Shown here: in pieces, positions 1 through 13,619 of the stretch
Numbering within the stretch: position 1 is the first letter of the stretch
Layout of the letters: each line of letters starts with the position of its first letter
DNA from: Paguma larvata
Lineage: Eukaryota; Chordata; Mammalia; Carnivora; Viverridae
Assembly: GCA_030068075.1 (NCBI GenBank)
Contig: CM057831.1
Coordinates: forward strand, 9,591,370-9,655,369
DNA: 64,000 nt
Direction: 5' to 3'
Notes under the pieces: model-generated
The model's input: the letters and a program-made list of their open reading frames with translations, nothing else
Database searches by the model: none
What the model was told of the DNA's origin: nothing
Translations under genes and position numbers: made by a program

Positions 1-140
1 GTTCGAGCACTGTGTCAGGCTGTGCTAAACGCTTGCTCAGAGCCTGGAGCCTGCTTCAGATTCTGTGTCTCCCTCTGTCTCTGCCCCTACTCTGCTTGCA
101 CTCTGTCTCAGTTTGTCTGTAAAAAAAAAAATTTAAAAAC
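1..140 (+). mobile_element. Carnivore tRNA-derived SINE, 3' part
   Basis: The window opens inside the element at gttcgagc. The agagcctggagcctgcttc body, the CT-rich zone and an A-tail at 121-140 follow. The tRNA-like head lies left of the window. Confidence 0.9.
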
Positions 141-190
141 AGTGTGCTGAAAAGAATGGTAGGCACTATATATCATTGAGAAAAGGCTGA

Positions 191-371
191 TTTTTTTTTT
201 TTTACGTTTATTTATTTTGCGAGGGAGTCCATCCATGCAAGACAATCCCAAGCAGGCTCTGCATCATCAGTGCAGAGCCTGACGCAGGGCTCAGACTCAT
301 AAACCGTGAGATCAGGATCTGAGCTGAAATCAAGAGTTGGATGCTTAACCACTGAGCCACCCAGGCGCCGC
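191..371 (-). mobile_element. Carnivore tRNA-derived SINE
   Basis: It begins with a T-run (antisense A-tail) and ends gagccacccaggcgcc, the reverse of the tRNA-like head. It is flanked by the 8-bp target-site duplication aaggctga at 183-190 and 372-379. The AG-rich zone is short, so the copy is internally shortened. It sits at the left edge of an old L1. Confidence 0.93.
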
Positions 372-1680
372 AAGGCTGAGCTTGTCAATAAACGGCATAG
401 GAACAACTGGTTTTCAATATGGGAAAAGAATTAAAGGGGACACCTTCCTCATCATAGATCCTTAAAGCACTTCCAGGTGGATCACAGACTCAAAGCAAAA
501 GGTACAACTGCAAGATTTTTATGAAGTAATAAAAGTGAAGATCTGTATGGCCTCAGGGGATGGGAAGATTTCTTACACAAGAAACAAAAAGCACTAATCA
601 TAAAGGAAAAAGTGGTAAATTTGGTTACATTAAAATTATATTAAAATGTCAACTCACTGAAAGACATTTTAAAAAGAATAACATGAGGTACCACAAAATG
701 AAAGAAAACATTTGTAACACATACAACCAAAGACTGGTATTTCCACTACTGAAACGAAAACTCCTATAGATCAGTAAGAGAGACAACCCACTAGGAAAAC
801 AGGCAAAAGACTTAACTGAAACAGACACTTCACAAAAGAAAGGCCAAAAGACATGGGAAAAAGTCCAATCTCATTATTAGAGAGAAAAATAAAAAAAGTA
901 AAACTGCATGCGATTACACACTCACTTGCACACTCACCAGACCGCAAAACTTACGAAGTGTAGTTACACCCAGCAGTGGTGAGGACACGGAGTGGAAACG
1001 CACAGGCACACGTGACACCAGCTTGGCATTACAAGCAAAAGCTGGAGATGGACATACTGTATGACCCAGCAGCCTTACTCCTCGGTTTCTACTCTTAAAT
1101 GTTTAAGAAGGCACATGAATGTTTAAGAGTGCACAAAGATACATGTTTAAGAATGTTCATGCAACTATCGGTAAGAACTCCGAACTGAAAACAACCCAAA
1201 TACGCATCAAAAGATAGGATGAAAACGTGACTGTGGTATATTCGTTATCATGGAATACTATAAAGAAATACAAGTGAATAAATCACAGCTATACGAACAT
1301 GGATAAATCTCACAAACATTGTGTCGAGTGACATAAGACACAAAACAATATATTCAGTATGATTCCGTTCATACATAGTTCAAGAACGAGCAAAATGCAT
1401 GATGAATGAGCCCACTGCACATTATGTCCAATACGTATGGCACTTTGTGGAACAGAACTCCTGAGGGACGCATCACACAGGTGGCAAAACACAAAAATCG
1501 AGACAGTGATTACCCTCTTGGAGGCAAGGATGGAGTAGGGATGGGAAGGTACAGTCTGGGCTGATGAAACTGTCTATTTCTTGATCAGTGGTAACTGCAC
1601 AGCTGTTCGCTTTACAGGGGTTCATTAAAGTAACATTACATATGTATGGTTAATGCCCATTTCTGTCTATATGCATAGTA
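372..1680 (+). mobile_element. Ancient L1 3' portion
   Basis: Heavily diverged text of the L1 ORF2 end and 3' UTR. Examples are the stretch near 1040-1080 (gtatgacccagcagccttac), the 'aatactataaagaaatacaa' zone at 1253-1275, and the '...ataagacacaaaa...' region at 1333. All frames are broken. A small run of repeated atgtttaag units lies at 1098-1150. Confidence 0.65.
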
Positions 1681-1769
1681 CTTCATAAGGAACGAAGAAA
1701 CACTGAGGCAAGAAGAGGATCCTTTTTCTCCCCCACTTCCGTTTCTTGCCGTCAGGACAACTGCCCTGG

Positions 1770-1920
1770 GACCTGAGCTCCATTGTCAGCAGGGCTCAGA
1801 AGGGCAGAGATCAGGCTGTTTCGCTCATCACTGATTTCCTACCACCTAGAACAGTGGCTGGCAGAAGACAAGGCACTCAGTAAATATTTTACAAATGATT
1901 CACTGATCAACCAAGGACAG
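1770..1920 (+). mobile_element. L2 3' end fragment
   Basis: cctagaacagtggctggcag at 1847-1866 followed by actcagtaaatattttacaaatgattcac matches the recalled L2 tail (cctagcacagtgcctggcac...ctcaataaatatttg). It is an old inactive fragment. Confidence 0.65.
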
Positions 1921-2184
1921 AGAGGGAGGGAGAAAAAGAGGAAAAGAGGGAGAAGCATAAAAGGAAATAAATGCATGAGGACTCCAAGCAGCTCTCTGTG
2001 AACAGTTAAGAGGGCAGGACCCGGGAGCTACTTGTTAAACAGAGATTGCACTGAAGTTTTTGTTGACGACAACCATAATCCTACATGAAGGACAGTAAAC
2101 CATGAAGAATTTATGTACAACGATAAAGTTTACGTGTAGTCAAATACAATTTAAAAGGAGTAAATATTTTAATGATCTATATAA

Positions 2185-2278
2185 TCCCTTCAGAACCGTG
2201 GGAAATAAATTTCTGTTATTTATAAGCTACCCAGGCTGCGGTATTTTGTTACTGCAGCCAGAATGGACTAAGACACAT
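2185..2278 (+). mobile_element. MaLR-type LTR, 3' end fragment
   Basis: The run agaaccgtgggaaataaatt (polyadenylation-signal region), then tataagctacccaggctgcg and gccagaatggactaagacac, fits the 3' end of MaLR LTRs of the MST/MLT1 kind from memory. Only about 90 bp remain. It is a broken relic with no internal coding sequence. Confidence 0.65.
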
Positions 2279-3093
2279 TACTTATAACTTAAAAATTCAT
2301 TTTTTCTATAATGCTACCTTTTTCTCTAATTTAACAAGAGTTACTAAAAAGAATACCACCGCTAAGGAGATTTAGATCTCCCTTCTTTTCCTTCAATATG
2401 TCCAACCAAGGTAAACAGACTTGATGAACTAGCAAATCAGAAAACCTTGGATGACCAGAATAAGGAGGAGGGAGAGGGGAAAAACAAACAAACAAACAAA
2501 AACCCAGAGTAAAACAAAGAGACAAAACTGGATAACTAAGAGTTGACATAATTTGGTAAATCTTCCAGATAATTAATTTTCACTCTTCCCTAGCTGTAGA
2601 ATGTATTTTCTGATTATAATCTTTTAATTATTCAAATCCCACAGGTAACAAGCCAGAGAATGGACAAAGCCTAATAATTTCTTTAAAACCACAGTCACTT
2701 TGTATTCAATAACTATCTTTTTTTAGCTTTCTAGAACAAATCATCCTAAGGAATACTGGAATACCAAAGTCCCTCAGCTCATGTCAACCTGGGGTCATTC
2801 TAGTTAGGGGGCATGAGTAAAATCAGTTACCCTCTTACAAGCTCAAGTTTAGCTCACAGGGCTCAGGAAGAAGAACACTACTAGACCAGACACTGGTGCA
2901 ACATATAGGAAACACTGAAGAGGGGCAACTTCAGTATAAGTAAAATACAAGAACAAAACAACAAAATAACAGAAACTTAAGGCGAAGAAGAGAATAGAGT
3001 CAATGTATATTCCAAAAGTTAGCTATAGATACTTTGTAGTTTTGAAGTTCACTTATGACATCAAAAAAAGGACTGAAGCCCTAGGAAGTGCTC
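2279..3093. other. Unassigned intronic sequence
   Basis: AT-rich, apparently single-copy. Apart from a short caaa-repeat at 2484-2500 I recognise no repeat family, exon or RNA gene. Confidence 0.5.
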
Positions 3094-4267
3094 TGTTTTT
3101 TTTCAAGCATACACGAAACACTGTCCAGGACGGATCACGTGTCAGGCCACAAGACAAGTCTCAAAAACCTGAAGAAGACTGAAATCATATCCAACATCTT
3201 TTCCAATCACAACAGTATGAAAGTAGAAATCAGTGATAAGAACTGGAGGAACAAAAATACATGCAGCCTGTACAAGATGCTACTGGCCGACCAATGGGCC
3301 CACAAAGAAATCAAAGGGGAAGTAAAATAATACCTGGAGAGAAATGAAAATGCGAACACAGGGGATCAAAATCTTCGGGATGCAGCAAAAGCACTTCTGA
3401 GAGGAAATTTTATAGCAATACAGGTCTAACTCAAGAATCAAGAAAAAAGTAAACAATCTACCTTCACACCTAAAAGAACAAGAAAAAGAAGAACAAAGCC
3501 CAAATTTAGTAGAAGGAATGAAATAACAAAGATCACAGCAGAAATAAATGAAACAGAGACAAAAATATAATTGATGAACCTTTAGACGAACTAATCAAGA
3601 AAAAGATAGGACTCAAATAATATCGGAAATGAAAGAGAATAACCAACATCAAAAATATATAAAGGATTATAAAGACTACTAAGAAAAATGACACGCCAAA
3701 CAAATTAGACAGCGGATAGTCAAAGACTACATTACTAGAAACACACGATCTTCCAAGAATGAGTCAGGAAGAAGTGAAAAAGCGGAAGAGATCAACCACT
3801 AGTAATTAAATTGAATCAGCAATCGAAAATTCCCAACCAACAAAAGTCTAGGACCACATGGCTTCATGGCTGAATTCTACAAAACACTTAAAGAGAAGTT
3901 AATACCCATTATTACCAATTAATACCAAATAATTACCAATTAATACCAAACCATTCCATGAAACAGGAGAGGAAGGAATGCTTCAGAACACTTCGAAATG
4001 CTTTGGAGGCCAGCATTACTATGATACCAAAATCAGACAACGACACTACAAAATAAGAAAGCTACATATCGAGGTCCCTAATAAACAAGAGATGCAAAAA
4101 TCCTCAACAAAATATGAGCAGACTGAATTGAAAAATTCATTAAAAGAATCATTCATCATGATCAAGTGGGATTCATCCCAGGGATGCCGAGATGGTTTAA
4201 TATAAACATAACAACTAACACGACACGCCACATTAACAAAATGCATTAAAAATCATATGATCACCTA

Positions 4268-4475
4268 GGGGCACCTGGGCAGCTCAGTCAGTTAAGCCTC
4301 CGACTTCAGTTCAGGTCAGGATCTCACGGTTTGTGAGTTTGAGCCCCATGTTGGGCTCTGTGCTGCCAGCTTGGAGGGTGGAGCCTGCTTCAGATTCTGT
4401 GTCTCCCTTTCTTTCTGCTCCTCCCCTGCTCTCTCTCTCGCTCTCTCTCTAATAAACATTAAAAGTTTTTTTTTA
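4268..4475 (+). mobile_element. Carnivore tRNA-derived SINE nested in L1
   Basis: Head ggggcacctgggcagctcag, body, CT zone and A-tail are all present. Target-site duplication: aatcatatgatcacct at 4251-4266 and aatcatatgatcatct at 4476-4491 (one mismatch). It is younger than the host L1. Confidence 0.95.
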
Positions 4476-4584
4476 AATCATATGATCATCTCAATAGATG
4501 CAGAAAAATAATTTAGTAAAATTCAACATCCATTCATTATAAAAACTCAACAAAGTGGGCACAGAGGGAGCATAACTCAACATC

Positions 4585-5061
4585 ATGAAGTCCGTCTATG
4601 ACAAATCCACAGCTAACTTCACACTCAATGGTGATAAGCTGAAAGCTTTTCCTCTAAGGTTAGGAACAAGACAGCGATGTATACTCTCACCACTCTTATT
4701 CAGCAAAGTACTGAAAATCTTAGCCATAGCAATCGGACAAGAAAAAGAAATAAGAGGCATCCAAATTGGTAAGAAAGAAGTAAAAGTGGCACTATTTGCA
4801 GATGACATGATACTGTCTACAGAAAACCCTAAAGACTCTGCCAGAAAACTATTTGAACTAATAAATGAATTCACTAAAGTTGCAGTATACAAAATCAATA
4901 TAGAGAAATCTCTTGTGTTTCTATATACTAATGAGAAAATAGCAGAAAGAGAAATTAAGAAAACAATCTCATATACAATTACATCAAAAGGAATAAAACA
5001 CCTAGGAATACATTTAACCAAGGAGACGAAACTTCTATACTCGGAAAACTTAAGACACTAA
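4585..5061 (+). pseudogene. L1 ORF2 reverse-transcriptase fragment
   Basis: An open stretch of 158 codons inside the L1 at 3094-6545. It contains the catalytic LFADDMIL box of non-LTR reverse transcriptases, with FADD at 4795-4806, preceded by LSPLLFSKVLKILAIAIGQE and followed by the ST-NPK and KINIEKS regions. A working L1 ORF2 is about 1,275 residues; here only the palm region is open, and both sides are interrupted by stops. It has no relation to SIK3 function. Confidence 0.85.
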
Positions 5062-6545
5062 TGAGAGAAATGGAAGAGAACAAAAATGAATGGAAAGATG
5101 TATCATGCTCATGGACTGAAAGAATTAATATTATTAAAATGCCCATACTACCCAAGGCAATCTACAGATTCGGTGCAATCCCTGTAAAAATACCAACAGA
5201 ATTTCAACAAACTAAACAAAAATCCTAAAATTTGTATGGAACCATAAAAGACCTGAACAGCCAAAGCAATCTTGAAAAAGAAGGAAAAAGCTAGAGGCAT
5301 CGCAATCCGAGATATTAAACTATATTATAAAGCTACAGTAACCTAAACAGTATGGTACTGGTACAAAAATAGACACATAGATCCATGGAACAGAACAGAG
5401 AGCCCAGAAAGAAAGCCGTACTTATATGGTCAATTAATCTATGACAAAGAAAGCAAGAACATACAATGGGGAAAAGACTGTGTGTTTAATTAACGGTGGT
5501 GGGGAGACTGAACAGCTACATATAAAAGAATGAAAATGGACCACTTTCTTACACCATACACAAAAATAAACTCAAAATGGATTAAAGACCTACGTGTGAG
5601 ACCTGAAACCATAAAACTGGTAAAAGAAAACATAGATAGTACACTGAAGGATAACAGCCTTAATAATATTTTCCTGCCATAAAAAATGGGCAGAGGACTG
5701 AACAGACACTTTCCAAAAAAGGGACATGTGGATGGCCAAGAGACAGATGAAAAGATACTCAACATGACTAATCATCAGGGAAACAGAAATCAAAACCACA
5801 ATGAGATATCATCTTACACTAGTCAGCCATAACAAGTGTTAACCAGGAGGTAGAGAAAAGGCAATCCTTATGCACTATTTGTGAGAATGTAAACCAGTAC
5901 AGCCCAATCTGGAAAACAGTACGGAGGTTCCTCAAAAACCTAAAAACAGAAATAGCATGCCATCCAGCAATTCCACTTCTGGGTGCCTCCACGAAGAAAA
6001 TGCACGCACTAATTCAAAAAGATATATGCCTTCCCATGTTTACTGCAGCGTTATTTACAACAGCCAAGATACGGAAGCAACCTAAGCGTCCATCAACAGA
6101 TGAATGACGGTGTGGTATATAAAGACAATGGATTACTACCCAACCATAAAAAAAGAACAAAATCTTGCCACTCGTGACAACGTGGATGGACCTGGGGTGT
6201 ATTATGCTAAGTCAAATAAGTCAGACAGAAAAAGACAGATATCCTATGATTTCACTCACATGTGGAATCTAAAAAACCAAGCAAACAAATGAACAAACAA
6301 ACAACAATAAAAACAGAAATACACCGGTCAACGTAGAGAAATGGCAGCTGCCGGAGGGGAAGGGGTTAGAGGGACAGGTGAAATCGGTGAAGGGGCTTAA
6401 GGGGTACCACTGTCCAACTATAAAATAAATTAAGTCACAGGGATGAAAAGTACAGCATAAGGAATACAGTCAATGATATTACAACTCTGTATGAATGATC
6501 GCATGGTAACTTCACATATTACGGTGAACGTTTTGTAATAGCTTC

Positions 6546-8929
6546 CGAAAATTCTCTGGTACAAAAATGCCCATAAAGACACTTTATATCCCTGATTGTT
6601 TACTGGCAACAGGAAAGCCTTATGATCTACAGATTCGACCTTAAAATGATGAATATTCTCAAGAGTCACAGAGGAAAACAGCAGCAGAAACTGGTTAAGG
6701 TGGATACTCACACCCACACAACAGAAGCCATACGGGTGGAGCTGTTCTCTTCATGTGGCCTATGGTCATTTATGTCTCCACTCACAAGTGGCTCCTAACG
6801 TAATCTGTTCAGTCTCTTTCCAACCCCCAACACCCTGGTTGGTCAGCATTTGTCTGCAGGCTGAAATGGTATCTCGTATCCCGTTCTCTTAATACGCAGC
6901 AGCGGACTTTAATCTGAACCACATGTCTGCCTTCTAGAGATGGTTTAAATACCAGAGCTTTACTATCAATTTTGAGACTTGAAATTCTTAGTTCTAGGCG
7001 AGAGCGGGGGCCTGAGGCTACACAGGCAGTGACAGCATATCCCTCAAAGTAAGCAGATCATCAGCGCAGTACGTCTATGCGGTTAAGGGGGAAACAGGAA
7101 AGAATGCGTGGCACTAATTTAAAAACCAGGACAATGGCAACAGGAAATTTTCTTATTTGGTCCACCACTTCAGAGCAATACCCTCGACTTCTTCGTTGGC
7201 TGACCAAGGAGCGATGCAAAGCAGATGTAAACAGACGAGCCTGCAGCCAGTTCCCAAGTCCACAGTGTCTGTTCAGGTGACCAGTGAAGCTAAAATGGAC
7301 AGCCAAGCCCTCCAAGTGTAATCTGGGCTTCGCTTCCCGGCTGCATTAAGTGAACTGCTCCGAAGGAGGGGGCGGAGGGACAAAGTAAAATGCGAAAATA
7401 CTTACTTATCCTAAATAAACAGCCTCACCAGAAAACACGGGGACAAGATTCTTCAGGTCTAAACGTACGAAAGCTGAGGACTCATCTTAATCCTGCACGT
7501 GGAATTACAGACAAAGACCAAGAAGAGGAATAATTTTGGCCCTTGATTAATTTCCCAGTGAACCAAGGGGAAGAAGGCTGGGGTGGGGGAGACAAGCTGT
7601 CAGGTATTCTTGCTAGAAAGGACTCCAAGAACCAAAGAGCAACACCCTAGTAAGGACACCGCATCGACAACATTTACACTGTCACACGACTGTGAAAATG
7701 GAACACGGCACAGAAAGGGAACTAATCTCGCTTTTCCTATACAATACTACCAACCTAGAAATCACGTGAGCCAAAAGCGTTGTTTGGAATTGCGCAAAAC
7801 ACGAGTCTCAACTGTGTGAATCTCAGAATTACAGTAGTGAGGAAGGATGAGTTTCGAAGTTCCCAGGAGTCACGATATTAGTTCGCTCTTAAAAACGGGC
7901 CTGGGGAAGTCCTCCGTGCTTAGCAATCACTCCAACCCCTGGCTGAACTTCCTGACTAGGAGCTAGCAGAGAAGTGATGCCAAAAACTACTGACTCACAG
8001 CCTGGGCATTTTATACACAAGAGAAATTCCTTTATGGGGAATAAAAAATCAAGTAATCAGCTGTTTTTGGTGGTGGGAGGGGGATACTGGGTTGAGGTTC
8101 AGAGACCAGGGAAGGTCGGAATCAGAGTAGGGGAGAGGGTAATATTCAGGAGACTGAAAACGTTACTACGGAAGCAGTACAGTTCCCTTCTGTTGTCAGT
8201 GCTGCTATTATACCGTATATGGGACTGCTCCGTACATATCTGCCCCTTAATCTTACTGACCTTCTGCCCCTCCCCAACTCCTAGCACTATAAATTTACAC
8301 AGCACAATACTATCTCTGTGGAAGATGAAAGTTTAAAACCAGAAAGGCTGGCCCAGCATTACACTGGCATTTTCAATGAATGACTTATGAATTTCCCCCC
8401 AAAGCTTTAAAATATCTTAGCAGTTAGGGTCACTGAACTCAGCTATTTTTAAATGAGATAATAAACCAATCCTCCCCACTCTGTTATAGATAACACTACC
8501 CCAACCCATCTCATAAAAAAACAACAACAAAAAAAAAAACCACAAAAACTCTCCGTAACATAGGATCTTTTCATTAAACTCAGTATTGAGTAGGTATATA
8601 AAGGAAAGGCCTGTAATAAGATACTTTGTGTAGGACCTGCAAATAATATTCATTGGAATTCCTGAATACATTAAATACATACTATTATAGTCCTAATTCT
8701 AAATCCTACCACTCGGAACAATGAAAGTCCAACCATTCAAACAGGTAAGTTTCCAATACTGACAGGGGAGCATTCTCCACAAAACTTTAGTGTGCCTTTT
8801 ACAGACCATGACGAATCAAAAATCCCCTTAAATACTCAACAGAAACTAAAGGTACCAGATGGAAATTTACATAACCTGCCTAAAGGGTAACGTGCACACG
8901 TGTAACAGGCGTAGGGTACTCTCCAAGTC
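6546..8929. other. Unassigned intronic sequence
   Basis: Mixed-composition, mostly single-copy sequence. Short A-rich runs occur at 8516-8539. The chance reading frames on both strands show no protein family I recognise. Confidence 0.5.
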
Positions 8930-9135
8930 TGTGAGGAATCACTAATGAGTTCTTGGCACAAGGTGAACGAAATACGTGGCTCTTGCCCTCATGGAGCAGT
9001 CGCTCCTGTGGAGGAGACACACAGGACACAATTACAAACACCTAACCATATAATTGTAAGCAGAGAACAAATCTTAGGGGAAAGTTGAGGGGCAAGTGGT
9101 AGATAACAGAGAAGAGAGGCCTTCCTGAAGAAGAG
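8930..9135 (-). mobile_element. L2 fragment
   Basis: cttgccctcatggagcagtc at 8982-9001 and gaggccttcctgaag at 9116-9130 match the reverse complement of the L2 3' region as I recall it (tgccctcatggagcttacattc). It is strongly diverged. Confidence 0.55.
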
Positions 9136-9469
9136 TCTATCACGAGTTCACAGAATCTCTCAATTTGACCCCTAAACCTCAAGAAGTCATATTTGGATTA
9201 CAACGTAAAGAAAACTGTAACCTATTTCCACCATATAGGTACCCAGTATTTTCCAACTTTCTGACTCACAAACTCCCTTCAAAAGAAGACATTATCTTAA
9301 AAAAACCCCAGGAAAGACATTTAAAAAATAATTTCCTCATTTTTGCATGATTTATGATAAAGAAATAACTTCAAGGATGGTATTTTATTTTATATTAGTA
9401 CATTATTAAAATCTGATTTAAAACTTCATTTTAAGTAATATTTATATTTCCCAACAAATCATCAACAAA

Positions 9470-10835
9470 ATGAAATGGTAACCGACTGAACGGGAGAAAA
9501 TATTTTAAGTCATATAATATATAGGATATGTATCTAAAACATACAAAGGACTCCTACAACTCGGGTAAACGCAGGAAAAAAAACAAGAGAGTAAAAATAT
9601 GAGTAGAAGATCTGAACAGACATTTTTGCAAAGAGGACATACAGGTAGCCAACAGATACTTGAAAACATGCTCAACATCACGGATCATCAGGAAAACGCA
9701 AATCAAAAGCACAATGAGATATCACTTCGCACTTGTTAGAATGGCTAGTAGCAAAAAGACAAGAAGTAACAGGTGCTGGCGAGGATGTGGAGAAAAGGGA
9801 ACCCCAGTACACTGCTGGCGGGAATGTAAGTTGGAGCAGCCACCACGGAAAACAATGGGGAGGGTCCTCGAAAAATTAAAACTAGTAACACTATATGGTC
9901 CACAGCTAGTTCACTTCTGGGTATTTATCTGAAAAAAAATGCAAACATTAATTCAAACAGATACACACACCCTTGTGTTCACTGTGGCATTATTTTCAAT
10001 AGCCAAGGAAATAGCCCAAGTGTCTGTCAGTGGATAAATACAGAAGTTACATATGTGTATGTGTATACATATGTACGTATATGCATGTACACAGTACACA
10101 ATGTGGTATTACCCAGCCACAACAGAGAATGAAATCCTGCCATTCAAAACAACATGGATGACCTGGAAAGTACTGTGCTAAGTGAAATAAGTCTCAGACA
10201 GAGAAAGACAAATACCTTACGATTTCATTTACGTGTTGAATCTTTAAGAAACCAACAACAAGCTCATAAATATAGAGAAGAGACTGGTGGTTGCCAGAGG
10301 CAGGGGGAGGGGGTGTTGCGTGAAATGGGTGACAGGGGTCAAAAGGTACAAACCTCCAGTTATAAAATAAATCATGAGGATAAAATATACGGCATGGTGA
10401 CTGTAATAATACTGTATTGTATATTTGAAAGTTGCTGAGAAAGTAGATCTTTTTTTTTTTTAATGTTTATTTATTTTGAGAGAGAGAGAGAGAGACAGAG
10501 CGTGAGCAGGGCAGGGGCAGAGAGAGAGGAGACACAGAATCGGAAGCAGGCTCCAGGCTCTGAGCTGCCGGCACAGAGCCTGACGCGGGGCTCAAAGCGA
10601 GATCATGACCTGAGCCGAAGTCGGACACTCAACCGACTGAGCCACTCAGGCCCCCCGAAAGTAGATCTTCAAAGTCCTCATCACTTTGAAAAAAATTATT
10701 TTGTAACTATGTAAATGATGGATGTTAGCTAGACTGAGTGTGGTGATCATTTCACTACATATACAAATACTGAATCATTATGTCACACATCTGAAACTAA
10801 TATAATGTTATATGTCAGGCATACCTCTATTTTTT
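9470..10835 (+). mobile_element. L1 3' end with nested SINE
   Basis: Late ORF2 and 3' UTR text is present: caacatcacggatcatcagg, atgagatatcacttcgcact and acaacatggatgacctggaa. It closes with a diverged 3' UTR at atctgaaactaatataatg near 10787-10805. It is split by the SINE at 10451-10656. Confidence 0.85.
10451..10656 (-). mobile_element. Carnivore tRNA-derived SINE nested in L1
   Basis: T-run, GA zone, body and reversed head are complete. It has a perfect 12-bp target-site duplication, gaaagtagatct, at 10439-10450 and 10657-10668. The L1 3' UTR resumes directly after it. Confidence 0.96.
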
Positions 10836-13619
10836 TTAAAAGTCATTATAAATATTAAGAGAAATTTCCCCATTTTATAAGTGACTCGCTAATTTAAATT
10901 AAAAATATTAATTTAAAATTACTATGCCGTATTTAGTGAGAAAGCCGCGATATGTATTGAGATTATAACGTCTGAAACAGCCAAAAACTTTTCATGACCT
11001 GGTATTTGAAACGCTTACATTTTTGAACCAAAAGAACAAACGCGTCTGAATCATTTTCATGCTTTGGTTGCAAGTGGTAAAATCGGCAAGCAAGTTTAGT
11101 TCCTCTGGGCAAATAATACATTAGGATAGTCTCTCTATATTGGGATGGTCTCTATATTGGGATAGTCTCTCTTCCCAATAAAGCAAACTGGATATTGTGT
11201 TGCGCATGTGTATGTATATTTGTGTGTGTGCATCAAATTGTGGCTTTCCAAGTCCTGGAAAGACCTTGATGTGCTATACGGAACAGCGATCAAACAAAGA
11301 CAATTCATTCATTTGGTAAAGTTCATCTCAAAGCACTGCTGAGTTACTACTCTTATTTTCATGAACTGAATTTTGACATTAGTGTTCCTTATGCTTTCTA
11401 TTGGCCAGTGGCCCATGAGAGAGGTAGGTTTAATAAAATATGATGAAAAACTGCATCCTGCTCACACTAGCATGGAGCCAACACTAAGCAGTATATAGAC
11501 TGGCTGAGTTGTAAGCGTGCTCATTAGCTCCCCGCTGGCAGGCAGGCCCTCTTGATTTACTCTCAGGGACTCTCAAACCATTCCACTGAAGGAGGGCGAG
11601 GAGGCCTAAGTCATTACTTGATTTACCTCCTTCTAAGTATCCCCCAAATGATTTGCAATTAATGAAAGTTTGTGTAAGAGGAGCCTGTAGTTGGGGAAGA
11701 AATTCTTTATTCTCAAGTTTCTTGAACTAGCGTATGTTTATATACGCGCAGGCAACACGCCGCCGTGTGCCGAGAGTTACGTGAAACCGTAGGCTAAACA
11801 AAACACGTCTTCCTGGAATATTAATTTTTTCTACGTTCGATAAAGTTGAATAAGTTTAATATTACAACAAATGCAGTGAGACACTGAGGAGAAAACAAAA
11901 CGTGCACGAATTTAAAATAAGGCCTGCGATTTAAAAAGTGAACCGTTCCAGACAGGTCATCAATCCCACCCTCGGCCTCCCCCCCGCCCCCCTGTGAGTT
12001 CACCCTCTCTGTGTCAGGGAAACCACAGTGAGAGAATCTGAGAAGCAGGGCTTCTGTATGGGTAGCACAGCTGTTCGTGAGCGAGGCCCTGTAAACAGAA
12101 CATTTTCTTGATCTTAGCAGGACGCAATCACTTTTCAAGATCAGTAAGACCTCACTTGTAACGGAACCATGACTGACAAAAATCTGTTCACTTGAATTTT
12201 CGCTTTAGAAGTTTTCCATACGAAAAAAATCAACTGTGTGTCCCTAACATGCCCTCTGAGTGAAGGTGTGTCAATTTTTCGTTTTCGTGAGCTCCAGCCT
12301 TAGGAACAGGATTCGGAAGAGATCATTTTTCAAACTGTATTTTCCCTAGGGTCAACATACATGAAAGGTATTAGCCCCTTCTAGTTGAGGGTCACACGTC
12401 ATTTCAGAGGGAGGGCAGGCACTGAGGCATTGTGATGTCCAGGTTCTATTACAACATGAAGTCACACAGCCTCGCGGAGTCTCAATTTACTACCTGTCAA
12501 CCAGGTAGGTGCACTCAAAGATTCCCTAAATAAGAGTGTCACGACCATGACACAAACTCTGTGACTGCCGTCATGAATATTCGGAACTACTTTCTGTGGG
12601 CTGTCAGACCACCAGCCACCACACTGTGGAAGGGTTTTCAGAAACCCAAGGGTCACAACCTTTTTTCCCTACATGATGGTATCTCGGCAGATTCATACCG
12701 AAGGGGAAAGGGCAATGGATTTACGGAATGCTTTGGTTTCTCACTTTTAAAAGACGAAATAGTCTAGATCTCGACTGCATTAAGGTCAAAAATTTCCACA
12801 GTACCTTAAATCCGCGCACTCTGGAAATTCTTTCCAAAACACTGGTCGTGCTGTAGTTTGTACTTCACATCTCTGGCGTCTACCGACTGCCAACTAAAAC
12901 AATAACACCGGAGTGGAAACTATCTCATGGAGACCAATCTGGGAGTCGACATTTAAAGAGAAAAGTTTCCAACTTCCTTAGGTTAAAAAAAAAAAAAGTT
13001 TCCACAATTTTCAAAACATTCTCATAACGTCTGAGTATTTCAAATAACTTTGCTTCAGGGAGTCAGCCAGCCACATTTAGGTCTTTTCTCAGGCAATCTC
13101 TTATAAATTTAGAAATTTCTCTACTTAATCTTTGTGGACAAGTATTAAAATTGCTTTCAAACAGCATTAAACACAAGACAACACCATTTTCCTTTGATAG
13201 CTTAATATACTCCATCAATAAGAAAACCTGATTTCCTGATTTCTACGCGTCTTTGGCTGGGAGTTCCCTCCTCCTGGCCTGGATATGTGAGTCGTTATCA
13301 CCCACGGAAACTCTTCATTGGCTCGTTCTTGTATTTTTTGTGCTTGCCTTCCTTTTCATGTCTACTATAAACACCTTGCTGCGGGGTTTCACCATTTCAC
13401 AGCCTCTTAATGGATCTTCCTACTGGCTCTTCTGCCCCTTCTCCCTGCTGCCGCCTTCTTTCTCCTTACCCATTCTGAATCGGACTTATGGAGCCTGGTA
13501 TTCGAACAGTCTGACAGTCTGGGGGTACACAAACACCCGCTCCTCCCGCCCTCTCAGGCAGGACTGCCTTGCTTGAACCTTCCCGCTAGCCAAGCTGTTT
13601 TACCTTTTCTGCAAATATG
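10836..13619. other. Unassigned intronic sequence
   Basis: Mostly single-copy. A short direct repeat of three diverged units (ggatagtctctctatattg, ggatggtctctatattg, ggatagtctctcttccc) lies at 11124-11177. 13250-13600 is pyrimidine-rich and may be a further diverged extension of the L2 that follows. No exon is supported. Confidence 0.5.

Larger units (their letters stand above)
3094..6545 (+). mobile_element. L1 retrotransposon, 5'-truncated, with nested SINE
   Basis: It starts inside ORF2 (tttttttcaagcatacacg; gatcacgtgtcaggccacaa) and runs through the reverse transcriptase and C-terminal region to a 3' UTR near 6545. Matching late-ORF2 text includes gatatatgccttcccatgtt and gtcaaataagtcagacagaa. 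Many stops and indels show it is dead. A SINE at 4268-4475 interrupts it. Confidence 0.85.
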
